50,150 nt of DNA from Paenibacillus bovis (GCA_007679095.1 VEFU01000032.1:1-50150), one strand, 5' to 3'. Shown: positions 8,793 through 18,185, counted from the first letter of the stretch. The notes: generated by a model from the letters alone, not told the origin. Numbers and translations are program-made.

Positions 8793-11700
8793 ATGACTAC
8801 TAAAAACGTTAAAGCTGCTAATATTGAGTTTTCCTTTTTAAATAGCGGAGACTTAAAAGTAGCAACACATGAACATTTAATGATTAACCAATGGATTGCG
8901 AATCCACTTGACGGATCTTTAAACAATATTTACTTACGTATACACAACGGTAACAATATCGACGTTACTCCTTTACTTGGCGTAAATTCCCCAAGCACAT
9001 TCCTTCAAGCTGACAATCAAGTAGCTTGGAAAGGTGAATACAAAGGTGTAAGCTATCAAGTTACTTTTACACTTACTGATAAAGGTATTTGGTTCTGGGA
9101 TGTAAAAGTCGAAGGATCAGACGTAGAAATTGACGTCGTTTACGGTCAAGACCTTGCTATTGCTAGCATTGGTGCAGTTCGTAACAACGAAGCATATGTA
9201 TCTCAATATATTGACCATGCTATTTTTAACGATGACCAACGTGGCTACATTGTTTGCTCACGTCAAAACCAACGTCAACCAGCTGGTTTCTCTTACTTAC
9301 AACAAGGTTCTTTATCTAAAATTGTTGGTTATTCCACAGATGGTTTCCAATTCTTTGGAAAATCCTATAAAGAAACAAATAAACCAGAAGCTTTATATAA
9401 TGAAAGTCTTGCTAACGAAGTATATCAATATGAATTTGCTTATACTGCTTTACAAACAGAAAAAGTAACTCTATCAGGTACTGAACAATTTGTTTTCTAT
9501 GGCCTATATAAAGAAACTCATGATGATGCAGTTACTTCATTAGAATTCCAAGACGAGCTTTCCGCTGCTTGGGACGAAGTAAGTGGACAACCAGAGCCTA
9601 CTTTTACTGCGGTTGATAAAGTAGAAAAAACTTCCACTTTCGGTGAGCCACTTCAAACTGTTTCCATGACAAGTGACGAAGTAAAAGAACTATTCCCAAA
9701 TCGTCATCAAGAAGAATATGACGGAGATACATTACTAGCATTCTTCACAGATACACATGAACACGTAGTGTTAAAAGAAAAAGAGTTATTAGTTGAACGT
9801 CCACATGGACATATTTTAATGAGTGGTAATAATGTTGAAAATATTGATGAAGTGATTACAACTACATCTTATATGTATGGTATTTTCAATAGCCAATTAG
9901 TTATTGGAAACACTTCATTCAATAAGTTCAATACAAATTCACGTAGTCATTTAAACGTAATGAAAACTTCAGGCGAACGCATCTACGTAAAATTAGGTGA
10001 CAAATATCACTTACTAACAATGCCTTCCCTATTTGAAATTGGCTTTAACTATACTAGATGGTATTACAAAACAGAAGAAGAAACATTTATCATTACAAAC
10101 TTTACAACAGTAGATACAAAACAAGTTCAATTAAACGTTCGTACTGCAAGTGGAAAAGCTTATGAATACTTTGTAACTGATCAAGTAATTATGAGTGCTA
10201 ATGAATATGAAGCACCATATGTAATGAAACAAGATAATGACACATTAACATTTACTGCTGGAGAAGGTGCACTTAATAAAAATGCATATCCTGAATTAGC
10301 ATATCGCCTTCGTGTATCTGGTGCAGATTTCGCTGTTGCAGACGAAACGGTTTTTGCTAAAGGTGTAGAGCCAAATGCTGCATCATTACTTGTACTTGAT
10401 GTAAAATCATCTGCAAACTGGTCGATTACAATTCAAGGTTTACTTCATGGTCAAGAAACTGAATTAGTAGAAGCTGATGAAAATACGGAAATTGAGCGTT
10501 ACCGTGAATTCTTCAGAGAAACAATGAATGGCTTTGAATTAACTCTTGGAGAATCTACTCCAGATGAAGTTAAAAAATTCAATACAACTGCATGGTGGTA
10601 TACACATAATATGCTTGTACATTACTCTGTACCACATGGTCTAGAGCAATATAGTGGTGCTGCATGGGGTACACGTGATGTTATGCAGGGACCTGTAGAA
10701 TACTTCACGGCAACTCAAAAAATGGATGTCGTAAAAACTATTCTGAAAAGAGTATATTCTCACCAATGGATTGACAATGGTAACTGGCCACAATGGTTCA
10801 TGTTTGACCGTTATCAAAACATTCAAGCTGGTGAAAGCCATGGTGACATTATCGTATGGCCATTGAAAGTATTAGGTGACTATCTAGCTGTTACAAAAGA
10901 CTTCAGTATTTTAGAAGAAAAAGTCCCTTACACGAAACATGGTTCATTCCAATTCACAGAAGAAACAGCAACTATTTATGAACATGCCCAAAAGGAAATT
11001 GAATATATTAAAAATAATTTCCTTCATGATACGTATTTATCTTCTTATGGTGATGGTGACTGGGATGATACATTACAACCAGCTAATCAACAATTGAAGA
11101 AATATATGGCAAGTAGCTGGACTGTTGCATTGACTTACCAAGCAATAAGCAAACTTGCTAATGCATTAGAAAGCAATAAACCAGAAGAAGCGAAAGAATT
11201 ACACGAGCTTGCTGAGAATATTAAAGCAGACTTCCAAAAATATATGGAACCATCTAAAGTCATTCCTGGATTTGTCTACATGGAAACACCAGATAAACCA
11301 GAAAAAATGCTACATCCAGATGATACAAAAACTGGAATTAAATATCGCTTACTTCCATTAAAACGTGGAATTATTAGTGAAATGTTAACTCCAGAACAAG
11401 CGGAAGCAAATTATCAACTTATTCAAGAAAAATTCCTTAGCCCTGACGGTGTACGCTTAATGGATCGCCCTGCAAACTACAAAGGTGGAGTAAGTACTCA
11501 TTTCCAACGTGCAGAACAAGCAGCAAACTTCGGTCGTGAAGTTGGTGTACTTTACGTTCACGCTCATCTTCGCTATATCGAAGCAATGGCGAAACTAGGA
11601 AAAGCTACAGACGCATGGAAAGCCCTTGAAGTAGTTAACCCAGTTAGCATTAAGAAAGCAGTTCCGAACGCTGAATATCGTCAAAGTAATTCTTACTTCA

Positions 11701-12122
11701 GTAGTTCTGATGGTAAATTTAATACACGATATGAAGCACAAGAGCGTTTCAGTGAACTAAGAGCTGGTTCTGTACCAGTTAAAGGTGGATGGAGAATCTA
11801 CTCAAGCGGCCCTGGAATCTACGTTAATCAATTAGTTTCTAACGTACTAGGTATTCGTTTTGAAGGTGGAAATCTAATTATCGACCCAGTACTTCCTGAA
11901 AACCTTGATGGATTACACTTCAACTTTGAAATTGCTGGTAAGCCAGTAACTTTCGTTTACCACTTAACTAGCGGTAACGACTTCTCTGTTAAGATTAATG
12001 GTAAAGCGGTAGAAGGAGAAAGAATTGGTAACACATACCGTAAAGGCGGACTAAGCATTACAAAAGAGAACTACGAAGCATTATTAAATAACGAGAAGAA
12101 TGTTATTGAAATCTCAATGTAA
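8793..12122 (+). CDS. GH94 phosphorylase, probable 1,2-beta-oligoglucan phosphorylase
   Basis: Inverting phosphorylase that would split beta-1,2-gluco-oligosaccharides with phosphate to give glucose 1-phosphate and a shortened chain. No signal peptide is present, so it acts in the cytoplasm. At 1,109 residues it is far longer than cellobiose phosphorylase (about 800) and matches the length of characterised sophoro-oligosaccharide phosphorylases such as Listeria Lin1839. The N-terminal half is beta-rich. The (alpha/alpha)6 barrel part carries GDGDWDD (D756-D759), the GH94 catalytic-aspartate region, and an earlier WGTRDVMQGPVEYF segment. The C-terminal part forms a beta sandwich (GNLIIDPVLPE). 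AGGGAG lies 7 nt before the ATG. GH3 is upstream and a LacI gene downstream. The 673-bp gap to GH3 is filled by repeats, so separate transcription is possible. Specificity for beta-1,2 links is inferred. Confidence 0.85.
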   Translation: MTTKNVKAANIEFSFLNSGDLKVATHEHLMINQWIANPLDGSLNNIYLRIHNGNNIDVTPLLGVNSPSTFLQADNQVAWKGEYKGVSYQVTFTLTDKGIWFWDVKVEGSDVEIDVVYGQDLAIASIGAVRNNEAYVSQYIDHAIFNDDQRGYIVCSRQNQRQPAGFSYLQQGSLSKIVGYSTDGFQFFGKSYKETNKPEALYNESLANEVYQYEFAYTALQTEKVTLSGTEQFVFYGLYKETHDDAVTSLEFQDELSAAWDEVSGQPEPTFTAVDKVEKTSTFGEPLQTVSMTSDEVKELFPNRHQEEYDGDTLLAFFTDTHEHVVLKEKELLVERPHGHILMSGNNVENIDEVITTTSYMYGIFNSQLVIGNTSFNKFNTNSRSHLNVMKTSGERIYVKLGDKYHLLTMPSLFEIGFNYTRWYYKTEEETFIITNFTTVDTKQVQLNVRTASGKAYEYFVTDQVIMSANEYEAPYVMKQDNDTLTFTAGEGALNKNAYPELAYRLRVSGADFAVADETVFAKGVEPNAASLLVLDVKSSANWSITIQGLLHGQETELVEADENTEIERYREFFRETMNGFELTLGESTPDEVKKFNTTAWWYTHNMLVHYSVPHGLEQYSGAAWGTRDVMQGPVEYFTATQKMDVVKTILKRVYSHQWIDNGNWPQWFMFDRYQNIQAGESHGDIIVWPLKVLGDYLAVTKDFSILEEKVPYTKHGSFQFTEETATIYEHAQKEIEYIKNNFLHDTYLSSYGDGDWDDTLQPANQQLKKYMASSWTVALTYQAISKLANALESNKPEEAKELHELAENIKADFQKYMEPSKVIPGFVYMETPDKPEKMLHPDDTKTGIKYRLLPLKRGIISEMLTPEQAEANYQLIQEKFLSPDGVRLMDRPANYKGGVSTHFQRAEQAANFGREVGVLYVHAHLRYIEAMAKLGKATDAWKALEVVNPVSIKKAVPNAEYRQSNSYFSSSDGKFNTRYEAQERFSELRAGSVPVKGGWRIYSSGPGIYVNQLVSNVLGIRFEGGNLIIDPVLPENLDGLHFNFEIAGKPVTFVYHLTSGNDFSVKINGKAVEGERIGNTYRKGGLSITKENYEALLNNEKNVIEISM

Positions 12123-12148
12123 TCTTCTGGTTTAAGCACATCTAAAAG

Positions 12149-12176
12149 GCGGCGGTTCACAATACCGTCGCTTTTT
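12149..12176 (+). terminator. terminator after the GH94 gene
   Basis: GCGGCGGT (12149-12156) pairs with ACCGTCGC (12164-12171), with one G-T wobble, and is followed by TTTTT (12172-12176). Confidence 0.8.
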
Positions 12177-12209
12177 CGTTAAAAATGACCGTTCTGCTAT
12201 TGTAAAATA

Positions 12210-12238
12210 TTGTGAATAGATTTAGGATTTAATATAGG
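12210..12238 (+). promoter_or_regulatory. possible promoter of the first LacI gene
   Basis: TTGTGA (12210-12215), a 17-bp spacer and TATAGG (12233-12238). Each box matches four of six consensus bases. No GAAACGTTTC operator is present here, so autoregulation is not evident for this regulator. Confidence 0.3.
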
Positions 12239-12268
12239 TGGTATTGTAGGATTGGAGAGAATGTAATA

Positions 12269-13237
12269 ATGGTAAGTATTAAAGACATTGCAAAGCAAGC
12301 AGGTGTCGCGATTTCAACTGTTTCTTATGCACTAAATGGCAGTCCAAAAGTAACAGAAGAAACACGCGCAAAAATTCTTGCCGTTGCAAAAGAATTAAAT
12401 TACGTTCCAAATGCAGCAGCAAGAACATTAAAAAAACGAAAAACAAAAATTATCGGTGCTTTCTTAACAGATTATGGTGGTTCCTTCTTTGGGGAATTAC
12501 TAAGAGGTATGCGTAAAACATTAAACGAAAAAGGCTATGATTTAATTGTATGTACTGGAAAAGAATCGCATCGCTTTCTCCCAGAAGGTATTATTGATGG
12601 GGCCATTATATTAGATGCTCACTTCCCCGATGAAGAGATCATTACGTATGCTGATAGAGGTCACCGTATTATCGTGTTAGACCGTGAAATAGATCATCCT
12701 AATATTGAACGTGTTCTATTAGACAATGAAATGGGTGCAGAACTAGCAATTAACTTCCTATTAAATAATGGACATAAAAACTTTGTAATCTTGACTGGAT
12801 CTAAGGAATCATATGACTCTAACAGAAGATTAAAAGCTGTTAAGGAGATTTTTTCTCGATACCCTTCACTTAACCTCACCATAATTCCAGGTGACTTTGA
12901 CAAAGCATCTGGTGAAAGAGCAGCTAAACACATCCTTGCAAATTATGCGGAGCCAGTTGCAGTATTTAGTTTTAATGATGAAATGGCAATTGGAATATAT
13001 AACTACTTAGAACAATCTCAATACAATGTTGGTGAACATGTTCATATCATTGGATTTGATAATATCGAACTATCTAACTATACACGTCCACGTCTTGCCA
13101 CTATTCATTATTCAAAAGAAGATTGGGGAAAAGCAGCAGCTGAACAGCTTTTAAAACTAATCAAGAAAGAAAAAACAGAACGACAAAAAATTTCAGTGGA
13201 ATTATTAGAAGGAGAATCGGTTCAAAAACTTTCATAA
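12269..13237 (+). CDS. LacI/GalR-family transcriptional regulator
   Basis: DNA-binding regulator of 322 residues. The N-terminal helix-turn-helix and hinge helix (about 1-58) include IKDIAKQAGVAISTVSYALNG and the hinge motif NAAARTLK. The rest is a periplasmic-binding-protein-like effector domain that starts at KIIGAFLTD and includes FSFNDEMAIGIYNYL and IIGFDNIELS. It probably senses an oligosaccharide or sugar derivative made by this locus and binds the GAAACGTTTC operators around it. A GGAGAG ribosome binding site precedes the ATG. A terminator separates it from GH94, so it has its own expression or depends on readthrough. A second LacI gene lies at 36916-37887. Which regulator binds which operators cannot be told from sequence. 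Confidence 0.9.
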   Translation: MVSIKDIAKQAGVAISTVSYALNGSPKVTEETRAKILAVAKELNYVPNAAARTLKKRKTKIIGAFLTDYGGSFFGELLRGMRKTLNEKGYDLIVCTGKESHRFLPEGIIDGAIILDAHFPDEEIITYADRGHRIIVLDREIDHPNIERVLLDNEMGAELAINFLLNNGHKNFVILTGSKESYDSNRRLKAVKEIFSRYPSLNLTIIPGDFDKASGERAAKHILANYAEPVAVFSFNDEMAIGIYNYLEQSQYNVGEHVHIIGFDNIELSNYTRPRLATIHYSKEDWGKAAAEQLLKLIKKEKTERQKISVELLEGESVQKLS

Positions 13238-13270
13238 AAAGAAAGTTTGAAAGCGGTATTACGAACAATA

Positions 13271-13304
13271 GAAACCCCTAGGAAATTGAATTCCTAGGGG
13301 TTTC
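13271..13304. terminator. bidirectional terminator between LacI and sugar-binding protein 1
   Basis: A perfect 14-bp stem (13271-13284 with 13291-13304, core ACCCCTAGG/CCTAGGGGT) with a 6-nt loop lies between two convergent genes. TTTC then TATTGTATAT follows on the plus strand, and a TTTC edge occurs on the minus strand. Confidence 0.8.
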
Positions 13305-13315
13305 TATTGTATATA

Positions 13316-14698
13316 TTACTGTAATTCAGCCATTGCTTCAGCATATTTGTCGTTTGCTAATTTATTCAATTGATCCGCATAATCTTCAATTTTCAATTGC
13401 CCGTTCAATATCGCATCCATCAATTGGCCAATCGTTGCATTATCGTGTTCTCCAACACTTACACCAGTTGGTGCCTCCCATTTTGATTGGATATAGCCAG
13501 GAACGGTTTTAAATGGTTCTAAAATAGCTTCATCAATTCTTTCATATGCTTTACGAATTCCTGGAACTGGTGCTTGAGCAAAATACTCATCTAAAATCTC
13601 CTGATCCGTGTTAATAGGTAATCCACTAACCACCATTCCATTTTCTGCAGCGATTTCCATACGTTTCATAAAGCCTTCTTTACCATATGACATGTACTTA
13701 GCAAATAAAAATGCTTCTTCCGGATGGTTTGTAGTTTTAGATATACCTAGAAGGTCGTTCGTAATCGCAACTTTTCCTCCAGGAAGTCCGATAAAGTCAA
13801 AATCAAAATCAGCATTTTCTGTAAAACCACCTACAGCCCAGGAACCGTCCCATTTAACGCCCATGTCGCCTGCAAACCAAACTTGAGTTCCATCTTCACC
13901 TGAGAAATTAGCTTTCTGCTCATCTGTTAAATAAGCATATGCATAACCGTTAGTTACTAGTTCAGTAGCAAACTTCACACCTGCAATAAACTCCTTACTA
14001 TCTAATTGATAGGAACCATCATTATACGTATACCATCCTAAATCTGGATTAACTGCTGCTGGATACCAATCAGGAATAGATCCTGCATCTTGCGTTCCAA
14101 TTTTACCTTCACTAATATTTGTTATATCTCTAATAGCTTGTGCAAACTCCTCTACAGATGAATCCATCGTAGGATAATCTATATTTGCTTGGTTAAAAAG
14201 ATCTTTATTAACAAAATATCCTAACATACTTTGTGAATGTGGTACTGCAACAATTTGATTATTAAATTCTGTTGATTGACGAACAATTTGCGGAACGTTT
14301 TGGAAATCCGGGTCATTCTCTGCCATCACAGTTATATCTAATAACCAATCATTCGCCAGTCCTAATGGCATATTAGTAAGAGCGAAAACATCCGGCATAT
14401 TATTCGCACTAGCTGCTACCGCTAATTGCTCATTCCAATCTCCAGTGATTTCTTTAATTTCTACCTTAATATTTGGGTAATCCCTTTGAAACTGTTGAAT
14501 TAAAAGACGCTCTAAGTTCATCTCTTCTTCTGTTCCAACGCTCCAGTTAGAATATGAGATTGTCACTTGCTCTGTTTTCTCTTCGTCTGAATTCCCTTTT
14601 TTACCTTCATCTTTTTTCTCTGTCTTCTCTGAACCAGAACATGCAGCTAGGACAAATACTAAACATAAAATAGCTAATAACGAGAACAATTTTTTCAT
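13316..14698 (-). CDS. family-1 extracellular sugar-binding lipoprotein 1
   Basis: Substrate-binding lipoprotein of a carbohydrate ABC importer, anchored on the outer face of the membrane. The 460-residue form from 14698 has a basic start, a hydrophobic stretch and the lipobox LAAC (C20), then a charged Lys/Glu/Asp linker. The body has the cluster B binding-protein fold, with motifs such as TGDWNEQLAVAASANNMPDV and YAEAMAEL at the end. I choose the ATG at 14698 over a GTG three codons earlier because GGAG then has normal spacing. It is a paralogue of the proteins at 15310 and 35314 but is the most diverged of the three. It has no permease gene next to it and probably feeds the permeases of the large operon. 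Its promoter carries a cre site and two LacI operators. Confidence 0.9.
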   Translation of the reverse strand: MKKLFSLLAILCLVFVLAACSGSEKTEKKDEGKKGNSDEEKTEQVTISYSNWSVGTEEEMNLERLLIQQFQRDYPNIKVEIKEITGDWNEQLAVAASANNMPDVFALTNMPLGLANDWLLDITVMAENDPDFQNVPQIVRQSTEFNNQIVAVPHSQSMLGYFVNKDLFNQANIDYPTMDSSVEEFAQAIRDITNISEGKIGTQDAGSIPDWYPAAVNPDLGWYTYNDGSYQLDSKEFIAGVKFATELVTNGYAYAYLTDEQKANFSGEDGTQVWFAGDMGVKWDGSWAVGGFTENADFDFDFIGLPGGKVAITNDLLGISKTTNHPEEAFLFAKYMSYGKEGFMKRMEIAAENGMVVSGLPINTDQEILDEYFAQAPVPGIRKAYERIDEAILEPFKTVPGYIQSKWEAPTGVSVGEHDNATIGQLMDAILNGQLKIEDYADQLNKLANDKYAEAMAELQ

Positions 14699-14820
14699 TA
14701 AAATCACTCCTGCTCTATTTTTTTATGCCAAAATGATTATTCCCTTTTCAGGGCCCCCCAACGCTCTCATAGCATTAACCAGCGAAAGCAAATACTATCC
14801 CTTCACCCCCAAGATTATGT

Positions 14821-14915
14821 GAAACGTTTCAAAACGAATGTAAAAAATATACAATTCATATTATTTCGAAACGTTTCTATAGATATATTATATCACAGGG
14901 AGTAAACGCTTTCAA
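14821..14915 (-). promoter_or_regulatory. promoter of sugar-binding protein 1 with cre and two LacI operators
   Basis: On the minus strand: TTGAAA (14910-14915), 17 bp, TATAAT (14887-14892). A perfect cre match TTGAAAGCGTTTACT (14901-14915) covers the -35 box. GAAACGTTTC at 14868-14877 starts 9 bp after the -10 box, and another copy sits at 14821-14830. This predicts repression by CcpA and by a LacI protein. Confidence 0.8.
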
Positions 14916-14945
14916 TATTTATATTTGAAATTTATTATATTTTTA

Positions 14946-14984
14946 TAGACAAAAGGCTCTATATAACATAGGACCTTTTGTCTA
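14946..14984 (-). terminator. terminator after the binding-protein remnant
   Basis: TAGACAAAAGG (14946-14956) pairs with CCTTTTGTCTA (14974-14984). On the minus strand a T-rich stretch (TAAAAAT in the plus sense) follows. It is retained although the gene it served has decayed. Confidence 0.7.
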
Positions 14985-14990
14985 CATTTG

Positions 14991-15188
14991 TTATTTTAAT
15001 GCATCTAAAGCTTCTTGATATCTATCATTTGCAATTCTATTGATTTCTGATGCGTAATCTTCGATTTTTATATCACCAGTAATAAATTCATTGATTAGAT
15101 CAGACATTGGAGCATTTTCAATATCACCAATTTTAATACCTGTTGGAGCTGCCCATCTAGATTGAACATATCCTGGTACTGTTTTCAA
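14991..15188 (-). pseudogene. C-terminal remnant of a sugar-binding lipoprotein gene
   Basis: About 65 codons match the C-terminal end of the neighbouring binding proteins. KTVPGYVQSRWAAPTG corresponds to KTVPGYAQSRWHAPTG in the protein at 15310, and both end in an IEDYA...AN..Y.EA...L pattern. The first roughly 395 codons, including the signal peptide, are absent. The frame opens at a TTG with no convincing ribosome binding site, and upstream sequence is AT-rich and unlike the missing part. It therefore looks like a gene copy reduced by deletion in a tandem family of binding proteins. Its own terminator survives at 14946-14984. Confidence 0.85.
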
Positions 15189-15261
15189 CTATTATACAAT
15201 TCTATTAAACAATATACTTCCACTACTTTATATATAGAAACATTTGATTAACTCACTAAGA

Positions 15262-15293
15262 AAAACAACCCCCGATTTTATATTACCGGAGGT
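15262..15293 (-). terminator. terminator of sugar-binding protein 2
   Basis: ACCCCCG (15268-15274) pairs with CGGAGGT (15287-15293), with one wobble on the minus strand. It is followed on that strand by TTGTTTTT. It separates the intact gene from the remnant. Confidence 0.65.
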
Positions 15294-15309
15294 CATTAAA
15301 CGTATTAAC

Positions 15310-16695
15310 TTAGTTTTCTAAAGCAGCTACTGCTTCTTCATATTTTGCATTTGCAAGATCATTAAGCTGTGTTGCGTAATCCTCTATTTTCAACTCGCCC
15401 TTTATGATAGCATCAAGTAACTGCCCAATAGTAGCATTTTCATGTTCGCCAACTTTTACGCCAGTTGGAGCATGCCATCTTGATTGTGCATATCCTGGAA
15501 CTGTTTTTACAGGCTCTAGAATTGCCTCATCTAATCTTTCATACGCCTTTTGAATACCAGGTACTGGAGCTTGTGCAAAATACTCATCTAAAATTTCTTG
15601 ATCTGTATTAACTGGTAATGTGTTTACGACTTTACCATTCTCAGCTGCAAGTTCCATACGCTTCATAAATCCTTCTTTACCAAAGGACATATACTTAGCA
15701 AAGATAAATGCTTCTTCTGCATGCTCTGTTGTTTGTGAAATTCCAAGTAAGTCATTTGTAATTACAATCTTACCTCCTGGAATTCCAATAAAGTCAAATT
15801 CAAAGCTTGAATTTTCAACTAAACTACTTACTGCCCAAGAGCCATCCCATTTAATACCAATGTCACCTTCAAACCAAACTTGGTTGCCATCTTCACCTTT
15901 AAAGTTTGCTTTTTGCTCATCAGTTAAATTATCGTAGGAATAGCCATTTGTTACTACTTCATTTGCAAATTTTACACCTGCAATGTATTCTGAACTATTT
16001 AATTCATACTTACCATCTGTGTATGTGTACCAACCCGAATCTGGATTTGCAGCAGCAGGATACCAGTCAGCAATAGATCCAGCATTTTGAAGCCCAATTA
16101 CTCCTGCTTGAACATTTGTAATATCTTTAACTGCAGCTTCAAATTCTTCAACAGTTGAATCCATTGTTGGATAATCTAAGTTTGCTTCATTATAAAGGTC
16201 TTTGTTAACAAAATATCCAAGGAAATGCTGTGCAAAAGGTAAAGCTACAATTTGCTTATTAAATTCAGTTGACTGACGTACAACTTGAGGAACATTACCA
16301 AAATCAGTATCATTTTCTGCCATTACCGTTACATCTAACACCCAATCATTTGATAGTGCTAGTGGTAGGTCAGGAATTGCAAAAACGTCCGGCATATTAT
16401 TTGCACTTGCTGCCGCAGCTAATTGTTCATTCCAGTTTCCAGAAATTTCATAGAGTTCAACTTTAATATGCGGATAGTCTCTTTGGAACTGTTCTAACAT
16501 AAGGCGTTCTAAGTTCATTTCTTCTTCTGTCCCAAGGTTCCAGTGTGCATATGAAATTGTCACTTCTTCTTTCTTGTCGTTAGAATCCCTTTTTTTGTTA
16601 CCGCTGTCATTTTTACCTGACGATTCAGAGCCAGAGCATGCCGCTAAAACGAAAATAAGTATCGAAATAGCTAATAATGAAAATACCTTTTTCAT
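15310..16695 (-). CDS. family-1 extracellular sugar-binding lipoprotein 2
   Basis: Surface lipoprotein that captures an oligosaccharide for ABC import. It has 461 residues with the lipobox LAAC (C20) followed by a polar Ser/Asp/Lys linker. The mature domain is close to the protein at 35314: both share ISYAHWNLGTEE, ELYEISGNWNEQLAAAAS and PLALSNDWVLDVT. The ligand is inferred to be a beta-1,2-gluco-oligosaccharide by analogy with the Listeria innocua binding protein Lin1841, encoded beside GH94 and GH3 genes. GGGGATG precedes the ATG. Transcription starts from a promoter built like that of binding protein 1. The divergent neighbour is GH172. Why the locus needs three binding proteins is open; different chain lengths or decorations are possible. 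Confidence 0.9.
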   Translation of the reverse strand: MKKVFSLLAISILIFVLAACSGSESSGKNDSGNKKRDSNDKKEEVTISYAHWNLGTEEEMNLERLMLEQFQRDYPHIKVELYEISGNWNEQLAAAASANNMPDVFAIPDLPLALSNDWVLDVTVMAENDTDFGNVPQVVRQSTEFNKQIVALPFAQHFLGYFVNKDLYNEANLDYPTMDSTVEEFEAAVKDITNVQAGVIGLQNAGSIADWYPAAANPDSGWYTYTDGKYELNSSEYIAGVKFANEVVTNGYSYDNLTDEQKANFKGEDGNQVWFEGDIGIKWDGSWAVSSLVENSSFEFDFIGIPGGKIVITNDLLGISQTTEHAEEAFIFAKYMSFGKEGFMKRMELAAENGKVVNTLPVNTDQEILDEYFAQAPVPGIQKAYERLDEAILEPVKTVPGYAQSRWHAPTGVKVGEHENATIGQLLDAIIKGELKIEDYATQLNDLANAKYEEAVAALEN

Positions 16696-16790
16696 GAAAT
16701 ATCATCCCCTATTTTTATAATTTTACTAGAATAAAACACCTTATAGTTCCCCCATTTAAGTCTGCAATATCCCTCCTGTTGCTCTTGCTC

Positions 16791-16893
16791 GAAACGTTTC
16801 GAAATTGTCTAAAAAAAATAATACTTTAGTTCCTTGATATTTATTGAAACGTTTCTATGAACCTATTATAGCACCTTCAGTAATCGCTTTCAA
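16791..16893 (-). promoter_or_regulatory. promoter of sugar-binding protein 2 with cre and two LacI operators
   Basis: On the minus strand: TTGAAA (16888-16893), 17 bp, TATAAT (16865-16870). The cre-type TTGAAAGCGATTACT (16879-16893) overlaps the -35 box. GAAACGTTTC at 16846-16855 starts 9 bp after the -10 box, and a second, CGAAACGTTTCG, lies at 16790-16801. The layout is the same as at binding protein 1, base spacing included. Confidence 0.8.
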
Positions 16894-16985
16894 TATATAT
16901 TTTCAAAAAATTAGATTTTACTGAATTAGCAATAGTAGATGCTGTATACTTTAAGAAAAGTTGCATTAAGTGAAGGAGGATCATT

Positions 16986-18095
16986 GTGTTATTCCAATTA
17001 AAAGACATCCAAAGCAGAGCGGCTACATCCGAAAATACGCAAGCAAAAAAAGGCGCAGGTGGAAAAGCAAATAACGGAAGAAAAGGTTCGCCTTGTATTG
17101 AAAATTTTAAAGCAGGAGAAACTCATATTTTATTAGATACAGAAGGTCCTGGGATGGTTCGCCATATTTGGTTTACGCTCACCCCAGGAAATATATTTTA
17201 TATGCGTAATGTCATCATTCGTATGTATTGGGATAATCAAGAACACCCTAGTGTAGAAGTCCCCCTAGGTGATTTTTTTGGAATTTCCCATGGTCGACAA
17301 AAAAATATGGTAACAGAATATGTTAGTATGCAAGATGGCAAAGGGTTCAATTGCTGGATTCCAATGCCCTTTAAAACAAATGCTCGCATTACAGTAGAGA
17401 ATGATGGGGATGAAGATATTCCTTTATTCTTTTACCAAATAGATTTTACTTTAGGGAATGAACATGATGAAAATACTGGATATTTCCATGCTCAATTCAG
17501 AAGATCCAACCCATGTCCTATGCATGAAGACTATACTATACTGGATGGTGTGAAGGGAAAAGGAGTTTATCTTGGAACGGTGCTTGGAATCCGCTCCTTA
17601 TTTAATGACGCATGGTGGGGGGAAGGAGAAGTTAAGTTTTTTTTAGATGGTGATTCAACATATCCAACTATTTGTGGTACAGGTGCAGAAGATTACATGG
17701 GTTCTGCCTGGGGATTAGATGAAATAATTACGCCATTTCAAGGTGCACCACTCGTCGATAAAGAAAATGGCCTCTATTCGATCTATCGTTTTCATATTAA
17801 AGATCCAATATATTTTCAAGAGAATATTAAAGTAACTGTCCAGCAAATTGGCTTCGGACTAAATGAGCCTGCCATTGAACATTATGGGGAGGACTTTGTA
17901 AACTACCGAGCAATGGGAACACCTGAAGGAAGTAATGTAAGCTACTTTGAAAGAAGTGATGATTATTGCAGCACCGCATATTGGTACCAAACCCTTCCGA
18001 GTATGCCATTTCCTACTCTACCAAATCGAGAACAACGCAGTGCTGATTTATTAGAAAAAAACGTACAGGACAAAGTGAAACGCTCTGATATCTGA
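16986..18095 (+). CDS. GH172 (DUF2961) family glycoside hydrolase-like protein
   Basis: A 369-residue member of the DUF2961 family, now GH172, whose characterised members act on fructofuranose dianhydrides or on D-arabinofuranosides. Visible hallmarks are the early GPGMVRHIWFT segment, GDFFG near residue 95, and the GTGAEDYMGSAWG motif near 235, where a family glutamate lies. There is no signal peptide, so it should be cytoplasmic. The start is GTG at 16986, chosen because GGAGGA lies 6 nt upstream. It is divergent from binding protein 2 and shares its control region. Furanosidase activity has no obvious place in a pure beta-1,2-glucan pathway, so the substrate may carry furanosyl side groups, or this member may have another specificity. 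Confidence 0.85.
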   Translation: MLFQLKDIQSRAATSENTQAKKGAGGKANNGRKGSPCIENFKAGETHILLDTEGPGMVRHIWFTLTPGNIFYMRNVIIRMYWDNQEHPSVEVPLGDFFGISHGRQKNMVTEYVSMQDGKGFNCWIPMPFKTNARITVENDGDEDIPLFFYQIDFTLGNEHDENTGYFHAQFRRSNPCPMHEDYTILDGVKGKGVYLGTVLGIRSLFNDAWWGEGEVKFFLDGDSTYPTICGTGAEDYMGSAWGLDEIITPFQGAPLVDKENGLYSIYRFHIKDPIYFQENIKVTVQQIGFGLNEPAIEHYGEDFVNYRAMGTPEGSNVSYFERSDDYCSTAYWYQTLPSMPFPTLPNREQRSADLLEKNVQDKVKRSDI

Positions 18096-18105
18096 TTCTC
18101 ATTAA

Positions 18106-18145
18106 AATGGTAGTTAATAGAATGTTTAACTACCATTGATTTTTT
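18106..18145 (+). terminator. terminator of the GH172 gene
   Basis: AATGGTAGTTAA (18106-18117) pairs perfectly with TTAACTACCATT (18125-18136) and is followed by GATTTTTTG. Confidence 0.85.
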
Positions 18146-18185
18146 GATAGAAACCTTGCTTTAGGAAACTTCCATATAAACAACA

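Noticed and set aside
9130-9468. 112-codon frame inside the GH94 gene
   Set aside because: Same-strand frame shift shadow of a clearly coding region, rich in leucine and lysine, with no own ribosome binding site.
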